The position numbers and the translations under genes are program-made. This document shows, in pieces, positions 37,632 to 47,470 of a stretch of DNA of 64,000 bases. This stretch comes from Nitrosospira multiformis. GTDB lineage: Bacteria; Pseudomonadota; Gammaproteobacteria; Burkholderiales; Nitrosomonadaceae. The DNA is taken from NCBI GenBank assembly GCA_017306155.1, contig JAFKJB010000004.1:144083-208082 (forward strand), given 5' to 3'. The notes under the pieces are model-generated. The model was not told where the DNA came from. It did not search any database and saw only the letters and a list, made by a program, of their open reading frames with translations. The stretch's first letter is position 1. Each line of letters starts with the position of its first letter.

Positions 37632-38000
37632 ATGTCCAGCAAGGTTTACTACAACAGCGCATGTCCCGTCTGCGATGCGGGCATAAAGGAGCAGCGCCGC
37701 CGTATGGAAGCATGCGGTGTCAAGGATATCGAGTGGGTTGACGTGCATGCGCAGCCGGAAGCCGTTGCGGAAGTAGATGCTACGCTGGAGCAGGTGCGCG
37801 AGCGGCTGCACGTAAAAAGACAGGATGGCCGGGTTGACGTGGGCGTGGATGCTTTCACGCAACTCTGGTCACAGACACCGGGCCAGAGCTGGCTGGCAAG
37901 GCTTTTCCGGTTGCCCGTGCTCCGGCAGCTTTCACACCTCGCATATAACGCCTTTGCCAGAAGGCTGTACCGATGGAACCGCGCCAAGAAACACTGGTAG
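37632..38000 (+). CDS. DCC-family thiol-disulfide oxidoreductase-like protein (DUF393)
   Basis: The 122-residue product opens with VYYNSACPVCDAGI, the motif that names the DCC family (Asp-Cys-Cys; here the first position reads Ser-Ala before CPVC). The CxxC suggests a thioredoxin-like redox function. The C-terminal half is basic and aromatic. The partner is unknown. Confidence 0.85.
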   Translation: MSSKVYYNSACPVCDAGIKEQRRRMEACGVKDIEWVDVHAQPEAVAEVDATLEQVRERLHVKRQDGRVDVGVDAFTQLWSQTPGQSWLARLFRLPVLRQLSHLAYNAFARRLYRWNRAKKHW

Positions 38001-38021
38001 GCCCTCGGCAGGGGCCAGTGA

Positions 38022-38051
38022 CCAGGAAATAATTCAAGAGATATTTCCTGG
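38022..38051. terminator. Perfect 10-bp hairpin between convergent genes
   Basis: CCAGGAAATA / TATTTCCTGG with a 10-base loop lies between the DCC gene and pyrC. There is no long T run, so it is either a weak bidirectional terminator or an mRNA-stabilising hairpin. Confidence 0.45.
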
Positions 38052-38085
38052 CCGGGAAAAGTTTGGTGAAAATTCCGTTACGACG

Positions 38086-39189
38086 CTAATTCCCGGTTTT
38101 GCCCAGAGTCCAGCTAACGCTTTCCCCGGCCCGGAACGGAATCAGGCTTTCGTCGCCGAACTCCAGTTGCGCAGGCACGCGCCAGCTTTCCTTCTTCAAG
38201 GTAATCCTGTCCTGGTTGCGGGGCAACCGGTAGAAATCCGCGCCATGAAAACTGGCAAAGGCTTCCAGCTTTTCCAGTGCATCCGCCCGTTCGAATGCTT
38301 CCGCGTAAAGCTCGATCGCTGCATGAGCAGTATAGATGCCGGCGCAGCCGCAGGCGTTTTCCTTGGCCGATTGCGCGTGGGGGGCGCTATCGGTACCGAG
38401 GAAAAATTTCGGATTGCCGCTGGTAGCGGCCTCGACCAGTTTCTGCCGGTGGGTTTCCCGCTTGAGGATAGGCAGGCAATAGTGATGAGGCCGGATACCG
38501 CCTAAAAAAAGGGCATTGCGGCTGATCAGGAGGTGGTGCGCGGTAATGGTGGCGGCGATGGTTTCCGGTGCAGTGATGACAAACTCTACCGCTTCTTGCG
38601 TGGTGATATGCTCGAATACCACGCGTAGTTGCGGAAAGCGCCGGGTCAGCGGAGTCAGTACCCGTTCCAGAAAGACTTTCTCCCTGTCGAATACATCCAC
38701 CTCAGGGTCGGTCACCTCACCGTGCACCAGCAGGGGCATATCCGCTTGCTCCATGGCTTCCAGGGTTTCATGGCACCTGGCAACGTCGGTAACTCCGGCA
38801 GCGGAGTTTGTGGTTGCACCGGCGGGATAGTATTTAATGCCATAGATTGCTTCGCTTCTTTTTGCTTTGATGATTTCCGAAGGGGAGGTGTTATCGGTCA
38901 GATAGAGGGTCATCAGCGGCTGAAAACGCGCGCCATGCGGCAGGGCTGCAAGAAGTCGCTCGCGATACGCCAGCGCCATTTGCGTGGTGACGACCGGAGG
39001 CTTGAGGTTGGGCATGATGATTGCGCGAGCAAAGCGGCGGGCAGTGTCCGGCAGCACTGCCCGCATGTGCTCGCCGTCGCGGAGATGCAGGTGGAAGTCA
39101 TCCGGGCGGGTAAGGGTGAAGGTGTTCAAGATGGCTGTGTTACCTGTTTTTTCGGGAAAAATGTCATGAATTTCCCATTGAGGACTCAA
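38086..39189 (-). CDS. pyrC: Dihydroorotase, class II
   Basis: PyrC cyclises N-carbamoyl-aspartate to dihydroorotate in pyrimidine synthesis. The 367-residue product has the metal-binding [10 protein letters not shown], the carboxylated-lysine region ([14 protein letters not shown]), PLLVHGE, FEHITT and the Asp-containing LGTDSAPH. It is about 20 residues longer than usual at the N-terminus ([16 protein letters not shown]); a TTG at 39129 ([11 protein letters not shown]) would give the usual length. Confidence 0.94.
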   Translation of the reverse strand: MSPQWEIHDIFPEKTGNTAILNTFTLTRPDDFHLHLRDGEHMRAVLPDTARRFARAIIMPNLKPPVVTTQMALAYRERLLAALPHGARFQPLMTLYLTDNTSPSEIIKAKRSEAIYGIKYYPAGATTNSAAGVTDVARCHETLEAMEQADMPLLVHGEVTDPEVDVFDREKVFLERVLTPLTRRFPQLRVVFEHITTQEAVEFVITAPETIAATITAHHLLISRNALFLGGIRPHHYCLPILKRETHRQKLVEAATSGNPKFFLGTDSAPHAQSAKENACGCAGIYTAHAAIELYAEAFERADALEKLEAFASFHGADFYRLPRNQDRITLKKESWRVPAQLEFGDESLIPFRAGESVSWTLGKTGN

Positions 39190-39296
39190 GGGGGACTCGA
39201 TCTGCTATTCCCGGAATACATCATTGGAAATGGCGGGAGGGCAAGCGCAGCACACTCCTCGCAGCAAATGGTGGTTCGAGTCCCCCATCCTGCGCT
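39190..39296. repeat. Nested inverted repeats with a tRNA T-arm-like segment
   Basis: An 11-bp inverted repeat (GGGGGACTCGA at 39190-39200, TCGAGTCCCCC at 39276-39286) surrounds a second one (AGCGCAG at 39244-39250, CTGCGCT at 39290-39296). The segment GGTTCGAGTCCCCC looks like the T arm of a tRNA and CTGCGCT could be the 3-prime half of an acceptor stem, but no D arm or anticodon arm fits the 53 bases. It may be a decayed tRNA, an attachment-site-like scar or an RNA hairpin upstream of pyrC. Confidence 0.35.
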
Positions 39297-39305
39297 ACTC
39301 CTGTT

Positions 39306-40484
39306 CTAGTCCTTGATGCGGCCTAGCAGCGTCTTGCTCGTGCAGGGTTTCTTTTCGGCAATCAACTCGGTGGCGGCACCCACCTGTCCCCAGGTATTCC
39401 AGAGCAGGGCACCGCGTACGAGCCCATCGCGCAGGTAATAAATCACGCCTTTGCGGAAGGGTTCTACCCAATCTTCGACAATATCGAGACTGGAATCGAG
39501 TTCACCGACTGCTTCATAGCCAAGGTCAAACAGGTCGGAATAAAAGAAGGGCTGATGATGATAGGGCTCCGGGCTTCCTGCCATGTTTCGTCCCGCCGCT
39601 TCTCCCATCATGTTTGCGTTGTCTTCATGCTCGACCCGCATGCGCTTGTCGAGCAAGGGACTATAGAAGTTGGCGACGTCGCCGGCAGCATAGATATCGG
39701 GATGGCTGCTGCGCAGGAATTCATCCACTACGATGCCGTTGTCAACTGTGAGCCCGGCCTGGACAGCCAACTCCGTGTCAGGAAGAATACCCAGGCCTGC
39801 CACGACTCCATCGGCGGAAATCTCAATCCCGTTTCCCGTGGTTACGATTTTTTTTGCTCCCTCTGCTCGCATTGATTTGACAGTTTCGAATGCAAGCACG
39901 GTAACGCCCTTTTCAGCATAGTAGGAATTAAGGAACTCGACGAGAGGTCTCGGGTAAATGCGCGAACCGATACCGTTTTCCGGAAAAATCATCGTGACCC
40001 GTTTATCATTCATGGCGAGTGCGGCAGCGATCTCCGAACCAATGAAGCCGCCCCCGATCACGACAAAATCCGAACCTTGATTGCTCAATTCCCGCAGCTT
40101 GATGTAATCGTCCGCCGTTCTGTAGTAGATTATATTCTCGCCGAAATCGGTAAAACGACGCACCACGCCCCCTGTGGCAAGCAAAAGTTTTTCATAGGTG
40201 TAGACGTTGCCTGCATTATCCGTCGCCGTCCTGTTTGCAGGGTCCAGGGTTACTATTTTTTTTCCGAGATGCATGGCGACGTTCAGCCCATGCTCGCTTC
40301 GCCAGATCGAATCATAGGGTGAGTCCTTCCATAATGCCTTGGAAAGGGGGGGGCGGTTATAGGGACGATGCAGCTCCTCCCCGATGACGGCGATTGCGCC
40401 ATCGGGATCAATCTTACGGATACCGTGTACAGCAGAATCGGCGGTCATTCCGCCCCCGACAATAAGGTATTTATGGTGTTTCAT
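39306..40484 (-). CDS. FAD-dependent NAD(P)H oxidoreductase (ferredoxin reductase/AIF-like)
   Basis: The 392-residue product has two nucleotide-binding Rossmann motifs, YLIVGGGMTADSAV for FAD near residue 6 and FVVIGGGFIGSEIAAAL for NAD(P)H near 140, plus IYAAGDVANF near the C-terminus. It resembles ferredoxin/rubredoxin reductases and apoptosis-inducing-factor-like proteins. The electron acceptor is unknown; no ferredoxin gene is adjacent. AAGGAA precedes the ATG. Confidence 0.88.
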   Translation of the reverse strand: MKHHKYLIVGGGMTADSAVHGIRKIDPDGAIAVIGEELHRPYNRPPLSKALWKDSPYDSIWRSEHGLNVAMHLGKKIVTLDPANRTATDNAGNVYTYEKLLLATGGVVRRFTDFGENIIYYRTADDYIKLRELSNQGSDFVVIGGGFIGSEIAAALAMNDKRVTMIFPENGIGSRIYPRPLVEFLNSYYAEKGVTVLAFETVKSMRAEGAKKIVTTGNGIEISADGVVAGLGILPDTELAVQAGLTVDNGIVVDEFLRSSHPDIYAAGDVANFYSPLLDKRMRVEHEDNANMMGEAAGRNMAGSPEPYHHQPFFYSDLFDLGYEAVGELDSSLDIVEDWVEPFRKGVIYYLRDGLVRGALLWNTWGQVGAATELIAEKKPCTSKTLLGRIKD

Positions 40485-40802
40485 GTTGGTTTCCTTTGCA
40501 GGTGTATGAAGTACAGGTTAAAAATTGACCCGTTGTTATGTTCCGAAACCTTTTGTATGACCATGTTGCGCGTAGAGAGCGGAACTCTGTAATAGCGAAC
40601 CTATCCAATAAAATCGGAAACTTCATAAAACCTGTGTAAACTTTTGCCGGTGCATACAAGGATAGGCTGGCAGCGGGGCAAGTCCCCTTGCCCGATAGAT
40701 CGCAGAGAGGCTGTGCCTCATTATTCAACAATCCTCACGCCAGTATATAATGGGTTCCTCTATGAATTCAAAGCCAAGCTGGGCATGTCCCGAAATTGAA
40801 CG
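40485..40802. promoter_or_regulatory. Divergent promoter region with -10 box and hairpin
   Basis: This 318-base spacer lies between the FAD oxidoreductase and the membrane protein gene at 40803. On the plus strand TATAAT lies at 40746-40751, about 50 bases before the ATG; the sequence 16-17 bases upstream (TTCAAC) is a poor -35. A 7-bp hairpin (GGGCAAG-TCCC-CTTGCCC) lies at 40676-40693. Confidence 0.4.
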
Positions 40803-41459
40803 ATGACTGAAGTGAAAATGGATTCAGAAGCAAGCACGATTGATATCTGTGTACAGCATGCGCGCGAGATACTGGCGTCCCAACTCCCGCAAGTTAAAGA
40901 CAAAGGATATGATTTCGCACCTCTTTTCAGGCAGATGACCATCCAGTTATATCTGGTGGGCGTGATGTGGCGGTGCAGCGAAAGACTCGGGGTGGCGGGA
41001 GATGGGCGCGATCATGCCTTTGAAGCGATGCAATCCATGCTCATCGCCGATGGCATGAAAAAGAAAGAAGCTCAACAGCGTATCGTGTTCCTGCGCAACA
41101 TGTCGCGGGTGGAAGACGGAACAGACACTCTTGCCGTATCGACTGGCTATGAGGCGGTTCTGAACGATGACAGCATGACGCGCCTTTTTGATGAGTACCG
41201 CCACGAGGTGCGGGTTTCCGGTTCGCTATGGCGTCTTTTTGATCGCGGTAAAAAGATCATGTTTATCGGCGGCGCAGTGGCAGCCTTTATAACGATCTGG
41301 GTTGTAACCATCTTTCTGCCGAAAACCGAGGGAATCGACATACTGGCAGCCGGCCTTCTGGCTGCCACCCTGGTTGTCGTTCCGACATTTCTGGTCGGAC
41401 TGCTGATTTATCGGACGAAGATGAAAAAATCCAGTCCCCCTGCGTCTTCGCAATCATGA
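40803..41459 (+). CDS. Hypothetical membrane protein
   Basis: The 218-residue product has a soluble helical N-terminal region (1-145; DICVQHAREILASQL, FRQMTIQLYLVGVMWRCSERL) and two C-terminal membrane helices (about 151-172 and 179-203), ending in a Ser/Pro tail. I do not recognise the family. It stands between divergent and unrelated genes, 190 bases before folD. Confidence 0.7.
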   Translation: MTEVKMDSEASTIDICVQHAREILASQLPQVKDKGYDFAPLFRQMTIQLYLVGVMWRCSERLGVAGDGRDHAFEAMQSMLIADGMKKKEAQQRIVFLRNMSRVEDGTDTLAVSTGYEAVLNDDSMTRLFDEYRHEVRVSGSLWRLFDRGKKIMFIGGAVAAFITIWVVTIFLPKTEGIDILAAGLLAATLVVVPTFLVGLLIYRTKMKKSSPPASSQS

Positions 41460-41648
41460 TTGGACGAAAAGGCATGTTTATGTGGCGGGGTACAGTTTCC
41501 AGATCACGGTCCCGGTGAGCCAGTCTGCTTTGCATGCCTATGAGCGAACGCGGGATTGCGCAGGATATACACCCGGGGTGAAAGATACGAACAGGCAAGG
41601 CCTCATCCGTCATCTGCCCGTGCTCCGGCCTGCCGGGTCACACTCACG

Positions 41649-42515
41649 ATGAGCGCGAAGATCATCGATGGCAAGAGGCTGAGCCAGGAGGTGAGGGCAG
41701 CGTGTCAGGCGCGGGCAGCCCGTCTGACGGAAAGAAGTGCCCGGCCGGGGCTGGCCGTGGTTATCGTGGGAGACAATCCGGCTTCCAGGGTGTATGTGCG
41801 AAACAAGGCCAAGGCCTGCAGCGAAACGGGCATCTATTCCGAAGTCCATGAGTTCGCGGAAAGCGCCACCGAGGAGGAGGTGATAGAGCGTATCCAGGAA
41901 CTGAACAGGAACGCCAAAATCCACGGCATTCTCGTCCAACTGCCGCTGCCTCGACATTTTGACAGCAGCAGAGTCCTCGCATCTGTCGCCGTGGAAAAAG
42001 ACGTGGATGGCTTTCATCTTTATAATGTAGGCGCACTTGTAACCGGTAGCAGCATTTTTCCGCCTTGCACGCCCAACGGCGTGATGAAAATGCTGGAGAA
42101 ATACGCTATCCCGGTTGAAGGGCAGCATGCGGTAATAGTAGGCCGCAGTAATATCGTCGGCAAGCCGATGGCGCTGATGCTGCTGCACAAAGGCGCAACC
42201 GTAACCATCTGCACATCCAGGACGCAGAACCTGCCGGAGCACACCAGCCGCGCCGATATTCTGGTCGTTGCGGTCGGGAAGCCGCGCATGATCACTGCTC
42301 CCATGGTGAAACCTGGAGCGACAGTAATTGACGTCGGTATCAACCGCTTGCCCGACGGAAAGCTGGCCGGGGACGTGGACTTTGAATCGGTCAAGGAAAA
42401 GGCGGGTTATATCACGCCTGTGCCGGGAGGAGTAGGACCGATGACTATAGCGATGCTGCTGTGCAACACTGTTGTAGCCGCGGAGCAGGCACACGTCCGG
42501 TTGCAGGGGAGCTAA
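41649..42515 (+). CDS. folD: FolD, methylenetetrahydrofolate dehydrogenase/cyclohydrolase
   Basis: FolD interconverts methylene-, methenyl- and formyl-tetrahydrofolate with NADP. The 288-residue product starts [15 protein letters not shown] and has [18 protein letters not shown] (with the catalytic Lys), [31 protein letters not shown] and the C-terminal [10 protein letters not shown]. The longer frame from 41556 adds sequence outside the family. It lies 52 bases upstream of aceE. Confidence 0.96.
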   Translation: MSAKIIDGKRLSQEVRAACQARAARLTERSARPGLAVVIVGDNPASRVYVRNKAKACSETGIYSEVHEFAESATEEEVIERIQELNRNAKIHGILVQLPLPRHFDSSRVLASVAVEKDVDGFHLYNVGALVTGSSIFPPCTPNGVMKMLEKYAIPVEGQHAVIVGRSNIVGKPMALMLLHKGATVTICTSRTQNLPEHTSRADILVVAVGKPRMITAPMVKPGATVIDVGINRLPDGKLAGDVDFESVKEKAGYITPVPGGVGPMTIAMLLCNTVVAAEQAHVRLQGS

Positions 42516-42567
42516 TCCCCGCCTCTATCACATCGCGGGCAGGCGCCCGACAATTTCGAGACAAGAC

Positions 42568-45237
42568 ATGGAACCTATACCCGATATAGACCCTACTGAA
42601 ACGCAGGAATGGCTGGAGGCGCTGGAATCCGTCTTGACGCACGAGGGGACGGAGCGGGCACACTACCTGCTGGAGAGGCTGGTGGAAAAAGCGCGCCGCT
42701 CAGGCGCCTATCTTCCCTATAGCGCCACTACGGCCTATATCAATACCATTCCTCCAGGAAAGGAGGAGCGGTCGCCGGGAAATCATGCGCTGGAACATCG
42801 CATCCGCTCCTATGTGCGCTGGAATTCCATGGCCATGGTGCTGCATGCCAACAGGAAATCCAATGTGGGGGGGCATATTGCCAGCTTTGCCTCGGCCGCT
42901 ACGCTATATGATGTAGGCTACAACCATTTCTGGCATGCCCGGTCGGAGAATCACGGCGGTGATCTGATATTCGCACAGGGGCATTCGTCGCCCGGTCTTT
43001 ACGCCTATGCTTTTCTGCTGGGAGAGCTGACAGAGGAGCAACTCAATAATTTCCGGCGGGAGGTGGGTGGAAAGGGATTGTCTTCCTATCCGCATCCGTG
43101 GCTGATGCCCGACTTCTGGCAGTTCCCGACGGTATCAATGGGACTTGGGCCGCTGATGGCGATATATCAGGCGCGCTTCATGAAGTACCTGGGCAGTCGC
43201 GGACTGGTCAAGACCGAGGACCGCAAGGTGTGGGCATTCATGGGCGACGGAGAAATGGATGAACCGGAATCGCTGGGATCCATTTCGCTTGCGTCGCGCG
43301 AAAACCTGGACAACCTGATTTTCGTCATCAATTGCAACCTTCAGCGTCTCGACGGGCCGGTGCGTGGAAATGGCAAGATCATTCAGGAACTGGAAGCCGC
43401 TTTTCGCGGGTCCGGCTGGAATGTCATCAAGGTAATCTGGGGCTCATACTGGGATCCCTTGCTTGCCAAGGATACCAAGGGGTTGCTGCAGCAACGCATG
43501 ATGGAATGCGTGGATGGCGAATATCAGACTTTCAAGTCGAGAGACGGCGCTTATGTGCGGGAACATTTCTTCGGCAAATATCCGGAGCTGCTCGAAATGG
43601 TGGCGAATATGTCCGACGATGACATATGGCGCCTGAACCGGGGCGGACACGACCCGCATAAAGTCTATGCCGCGTATTCCGAGGCGGTGAAGCACAAGGG
43701 CCAGCCCACCGTAATCCTCGCCAAGACGATCAAGGGTTACGGGATGGGTGAAGCGGGCGAAGCCCAGAATATCACTCATCAGCAGAAAAAGATGGGTACC
43801 ACTTCGCTCAAAGCGTTTCGTGATCGCTTCGGCCTGCCGATCAGCGATGATGAGATCGACGCGGTACCCTACCTGAAATTCGATAAGGATGCGCCCGAAT
43901 CCGTCTACATGCACCAGCGGCGCGAGGCATTGGGGGGGTTCATTCACCGCCGCCAGCGTACAGCCGAGCCCCTGCAGATCCCGCCGCTGTCCGCCTTCGA
44001 TACGTTGCTCAAGGCAAGCGGCGAGGGAAGAGAGTCTTCCACTACCATGGCTTTTGTGCGCATCCTCAATATCCTCATAAAAGACAAGAATATCGGTAAG
44101 CGGGTCGTGCCGATTGTAGCGGACGAATCGCGCACCTTCGGCATGGAAGGCATGTTCCGGCAACTGGGCATCTGGTCTTCCACCGGACAGCTCTACACGC
44201 CCGAGGATGCCGACCAGCTGATGTACTACAAGGAAGACAAGAACGGCCAGATCCTGCAGGAAGGCATCAACGAGGCGGGCGCCATGTCATCGTGGATGGC
44301 CGCGGCAACCGCCTACAGTTCCCATGGCGTACAGATGATTCCGTTCTACATTTACTATTCCATGTTCGGTTTTCAGCGCGTGGGAGATCTTTGCTGGGCG
44401 GCGGGAGACATGCGCTGCCGCGGCTTCCTGCTGGGCGGCACTGCCGGCCGCACCACCCTGAATGGGGAGGGGTTGCAGCACGAGGATGGTCACAGCCATC
44501 TGGCGGCATCGACTGTTCCCAACTGCATATCCTATGACCCGACCTTTGCGTACGAACTCACGGTCATTATCCGGGATGGCTTGCGCCGCATGTACGAAAT
44601 GCAGGAGGATGTCTATTACTATATCACGGTGATGAACGAAAACTATTCGCACCCGGAAATGCCCGCGGGTGTGGAGGAAGGAATTCTGAAGGGCATGTAC
44701 CTGTTCCATGAAGGCAAACCGGCAGAGGAAAAGGATTCCGGATTGCGTGTTCAATTGCTCGGGTCCGGCACCATTCTGCGGGAGGTGATCGCCGCAGCTG
44801 AAATACTGGAGAAGGAATTCGGTGTGACGGGTGATATCTGGAGTGTAACCAGCTTTACCCAGCTGAGGCGCGAGGCGCTGGCGACAACACGCTGGAACAT
44901 GCTGCACCCAACCGAACGGGCAAGGCTGTCGCACGTGGGCGCGTGTCTCAAGGACCGGGAAGGTCCGGTAGTGGCGGCTACGGACTATATGAAGATTTTT
45001 GCCGACCAGATACGTGAATTTGTTCCCGGGCGATACAAGGTGCTGGGTACAGACGGATTCGGGCGGTCCGATACGCGCGAGCAATTGCGCCGCTTCTTCG
45101 AGGTCGACCGTCATTACATTACGATAGCCGCCCTGAAAGCGCTGGCCGAAGAGGGCAGAATCGAGGCGGAAACAGTGGCGCAGGCCATAGGCAAATTTGG
45201 TCTCGATCCCGATAAACCCAATCCGGCGACCGTATAG
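42568..45237 (+). CDS. aceE: Pyruvate dehydrogenase E1 component, homodimeric
   Basis: AceE decarboxylates pyruvate with thiamine diphosphate and passes the acetyl group to the lipoyl arm of E2. The 889-residue product has the homodimeric E1 landmarks: HIASFASAATLYDVGYNHF, the ThDP motif starting GDGEMDEPES and ending INCNLQ, and QHEDGHSH. Length is normal (about 885-890). aceF follows 53 bases downstream and lpd (E3) is not in the window. Confidence 0.97.
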   Translation: MEPIPDIDPTETQEWLEALESVLTHEGTERAHYLLERLVEKARRSGAYLPYSATTAYINTIPPGKEERSPGNHALEHRIRSYVRWNSMAMVLHANRKSNVGGHIASFASAATLYDVGYNHFWHARSENHGGDLIFAQGHSSPGLYAYAFLLGELTEEQLNNFRREVGGKGLSSYPHPWLMPDFWQFPTVSMGLGPLMAIYQARFMKYLGSRGLVKTEDRKVWAFMGDGEMDEPESLGSISLASRENLDNLIFVINCNLQRLDGPVRGNGKIIQELEAAFRGSGWNVIKVIWGSYWDPLLAKDTKGLLQQRMMECVDGEYQTFKSRDGAYVREHFFGKYPELLEMVANMSDDDIWRLNRGGHDPHKVYAAYSEAVKHKGQPTVILAKTIKGYGMGEAGEAQNITHQQKKMGTTSLKAFRDRFGLPISDDEIDAVPYLKFDKDAPESVYMHQRREALGGFIHRRQRTAEPLQIPPLSAFDTLLKASGEGRESSTTMAFVRILNILIKDKNIGKRVVPIVADESRTFGMEGMFRQLGIWSSTGQLYTPEDADQLMYYKEDKNGQILQEGINEAGAMSSWMAAATAYSSHGVQMIPFYIYYSMFGFQRVGDLCWAAGDMRCRGFLLGGTAGRTTLNGEGLQHEDGHSHLAASTVPNCISYDPTFAYELTVIIRDGLRRMYEMQEDVYYYITVMNENYSHPEMPAGVEEGILKGMYLFHEGKPAEEKDSGLRVQLLGSGTILREVIAAAEILEKEFGVTGDIWSVTSFTQLRREALATTRWNMLHPTERARLSHVGACLKDREGPVVAATDYMKIFADQIREFVPGRYKVLGTDGFGRSDTREQLRRFFEVDRHYITIAALKALAEEGRIEAETVAQAIGKFGLDPDKPNPATV

Positions 45238-45290
45238 AAGGCATATTCGTTGTTGAAAGCCGGGATTATCTAATACGAGAAGGAAGAGGC

Positions 45291-46676
45291 GTGGCAGAGA
45301 CTAAACAGGTATTGATTCCCGATATTGGCGACTTCAAAGACGTTCCCGTAATAGAAGTGCTGGTGAAACCCGGTGATTCGATCAAGGCGGAAGACTCGTT
45401 GATCGTGCTTGAATCGGACAAGGCCACCATAGAAGTGCCTTCTCCCTTTGCCGGCATAATCAGGGAATTATCCGTGAAGGTGGGCGACAAGGTATCGGAA
45501 GGCTCGCCCATCCTGACGGTGGAAACTTCAGAAGCGGAGCAGGCACCGCCCGCTGCGAAACAGGAAGCGTCACCTCAGGAAGCGGCACCTGCTCCAGCGC
45601 CGGCTCCCGCCTCAACCGTCGCTTCATCCGAGCAGGCGACCCGGCTGGCGGCACAACCTGCCGCGCAACCCCAACCTGCCGCGCAACCCCAACCTGCCGC
45701 GCACTCCCGGCCCTCGGATTCTTCTCCACGCTCCGCATTGACTCCTTCCCCGATAGATGAAGCTACGTTTGCGAAGGCACACGCCAGTCCTTCGGTTCGA
45801 CGCTTTGCGCGCGAACTTGGCGTGAATCTGGGGCTGGTAAAGGGAAACGGTCCCAAACAACGCATCCTCAAGGAAGACGTGCAGGCCTTTGTCAAGGCCG
45901 AGCTCTCCAAGCCAGGCGGCAGCGGTACCGGGCTCGATCTGCTGCCCTGGCCGCAACCCGATTTTGCGAAATTCGGTCCAGTGGAATTCAAGCCGCTATC
46001 GCGGATCAAAAAAATATCCGGGGCGAATCTGCATCGCAACTGGGTCATGATTCCGCACGTGACGCAGTTTGACGAAGCGGACATTACGGATCTGGAAGCC
46101 CTGCGCAAGGAAACAAATCAATCTCCAAAAGAAGAAGGTGTCAAAGTCACCCTGCTCGCTTTTCTGCTGCGGGCTTCGATAGCGGCCCTGAAGAAATTTC
46201 CCGACTTCAATGCCTCGCTGAATGGTGAAGGCGATGAAATGAGCCTGGTGGTCAAGAATTATTACCATCTCGGCTTTGCAGCAGATACACCTCATGGACT
46301 GGTGGTCCCCGTGATTCGGGACGTGGACAAGAAAGGGGTGATTGCCCTTGCCAGGGAAATGTCTGACCTGGCAGCTTCGGCGCGGGCGGGCAAGCTCAAA
46401 CCCACCGATATGCAGGGAGCCAGTTTTACCATTTCCAGTCTGGGAGGCATCGGCGGCACTGCATTCACGCCCATTATCAATGCACCGGAAGTGGCGATTC
46501 TCGGTGTTTCGCGCGCAGTGATGAAGCCCGTTTATCGGAATGGTGAATTCGTCCCGCGCCTGATGCTGCCATTATCCCTGTCTTATGACCACAGAGTGAT
46601 CGACGGTGCGACAGCAGCGCGCTTTACGACGTACCTGGTCGAAATGCTGGCTGATCTGCGCCGTGTGCTGCTGTAA
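45291..46676 (+). CDS. aceF: Pyruvate dehydrogenase E2, dihydrolipoamide acetyltransferase
   Basis: AceF carries the acetyl group on lipoyl-lysine to CoA. The 461-residue product has one lipoyl domain (about 5-78; lipoyl Lys in LESDKATIEVP), an Ala/Pro/Gln/Ser linker with a short tandem repeat (AAQPQP units, about 122-140), an E1/E3-binding domain (HASPSVRRFARELGVNL) and a catalytic domain ending in the active site region LSYDHRVIDGA. The start is GTG after AGGAAGAGG. Many relatives carry two or three lipoyl domains; this one has one. Confidence 0.96.
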   Translation: MAETKQVLIPDIGDFKDVPVIEVLVKPGDSIKAEDSLIVLESDKATIEVPSPFAGIIRELSVKVGDKVSEGSPILTVETSEAEQAPPAAKQEASPQEAAPAPAPAPASTVASSEQATRLAAQPAAQPQPAAQPQPAAHSRPSDSSPRSALTPSPIDEATFAKAHASPSVRRFARELGVNLGLVKGNGPKQRILKEDVQAFVKAELSKPGGSGTGLDLLPWPQPDFAKFGPVEFKPLSRIKKISGANLHRNWVMIPHVTQFDEADITDLEALRKETNQSPKEEGVKVTLLAFLLRASIAALKKFPDFNASLNGEGDEMSLVVKNYYHLGFAADTPHGLVVPVIRDVDKKGVIALAREMSDLAASARAGKLKPTDMQGASFTISSLGGIGGTAFTPIINAPEVAILGVSRAVMKPVYRNGEFVPRLMLPLSLSYDHRVIDGATAARFTTYLVEMLADLRRVLL

Positions 46677-46779
46677 AAACAGATTATTCAGAGAAGGCGG
46701 GGAAGACAGGTGAAGACAGCAGTGGGCGTATTTTGTCCACTTGGGCAGCTTCGCATATTCAGCGTTTTTCCCGCCGACA

Positions 46780-47460
46780 ATGAATGATTTCCCTGTTCCT
46801 CTGGTCGGCATTTTTGGGGGTACCTTCGATCCCGTTCACTACGGACACTTGCGAATAGCCGAAGAAATTGCCGAACTGGCCGGGTTGAGGGAGATACGTT
46901 TTGTTCCCGCCGGAATTCCCCGGCTGCGCCGCAGTCCGGAAGCATCACTGGAACACAGGGTGGAAATGGTTCGTCTGGCCATCGAGGGAAATTCCCGTTT
47001 TATTCTCGATGAGCGAGAGGTAATACGCGGGGGAGTGAGCTACAGCGTGGATACGTTGCGCGAACTCAGGCAGGAACTGGGGAAGGATGTCGTATTCTGT
47101 CTCGTTACCGGAGCGGACGCATTCATGAGGCTGGCCGAGTGGCACAGGTGGCGGGAATTGTTCGAGTTATGTCATTTCATTATTGCGGCCCGTCCCGGCC
47201 ATTTGCTTTCCACGGGGAGTAGAGCGTCGCCCGGCGCGCTGCCGCAGGAACTGGAAGCGGAATGCAGAGATCGATGGATATCAAGTGCAGAGAGTCTTAA
47301 ATATGTATCCGGAGGCTTGATCTTTACTGCGCAGACGACATTGCTGGATATTTCAGCAACGGCTATCCGCGCGCGCGTTGCTTCGGGAAAAAGTATCCGC
47401 TATCTGGTTCCCGAGGATACTCGGGATTATATTACTGCTAATGATCTGTACCGGGAATAA
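46780..47460 (+). CDS. nadD: Nicotinate-nucleotide adenylyltransferase
   Basis: NadD makes deamido-NAD from nicotinate mononucleotide and ATP. The 226-residue product has the nucleotidyltransferase motif GGTFDPVHYGH near residue 12, FVPAGIP, and the C-terminal signature ISATAIR. It starts at ATG 46780; the in-frame ATG at 46741 adds 13 residues outside the family. It heads the nadD-rsfS-rlmH-maf-rng cluster. Confidence 0.95.
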   Translation: MNDFPVPLVGIFGGTFDPVHYGHLRIAEEIAELAGLREIRFVPAGIPRLRRSPEASLEHRVEMVRLAIEGNSRFILDEREVIRGGVSYSVDTLRELRQELGKDVVFCLVTGADAFMRLAEWHRWRELFELCHFIIAARPGHLLSTGSRASPGALPQELEAECRDRWISSAESLKYVSGGLIFTAQTTLLDISATAIRARVASGKSIRYLVPEDTRDYITANDLYRE

Positions 47461-47470
47461 CGGGATAACG

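Noticed and set aside
39244-39297. Functional tRNA gene
   Set aside because: Only a T-arm-like segment and an acceptor-like pair are present; there is no D arm or anticodon arm, so it is kept only as a repeat.
41610-42494. 294-codon minus-strand open frame
   Set aside because: Antisense to folD.
44287-45114. 275-codon minus-strand open frame
   Set aside because: Antisense to aceE.
45640-45710. CRISPR-like or tandem DNA repeat
   Set aside because: The CGCAACCCCAACCTGC repetition is inside the Ala/Pro/Gln linker of aceF, where short tandem repeats are normal.
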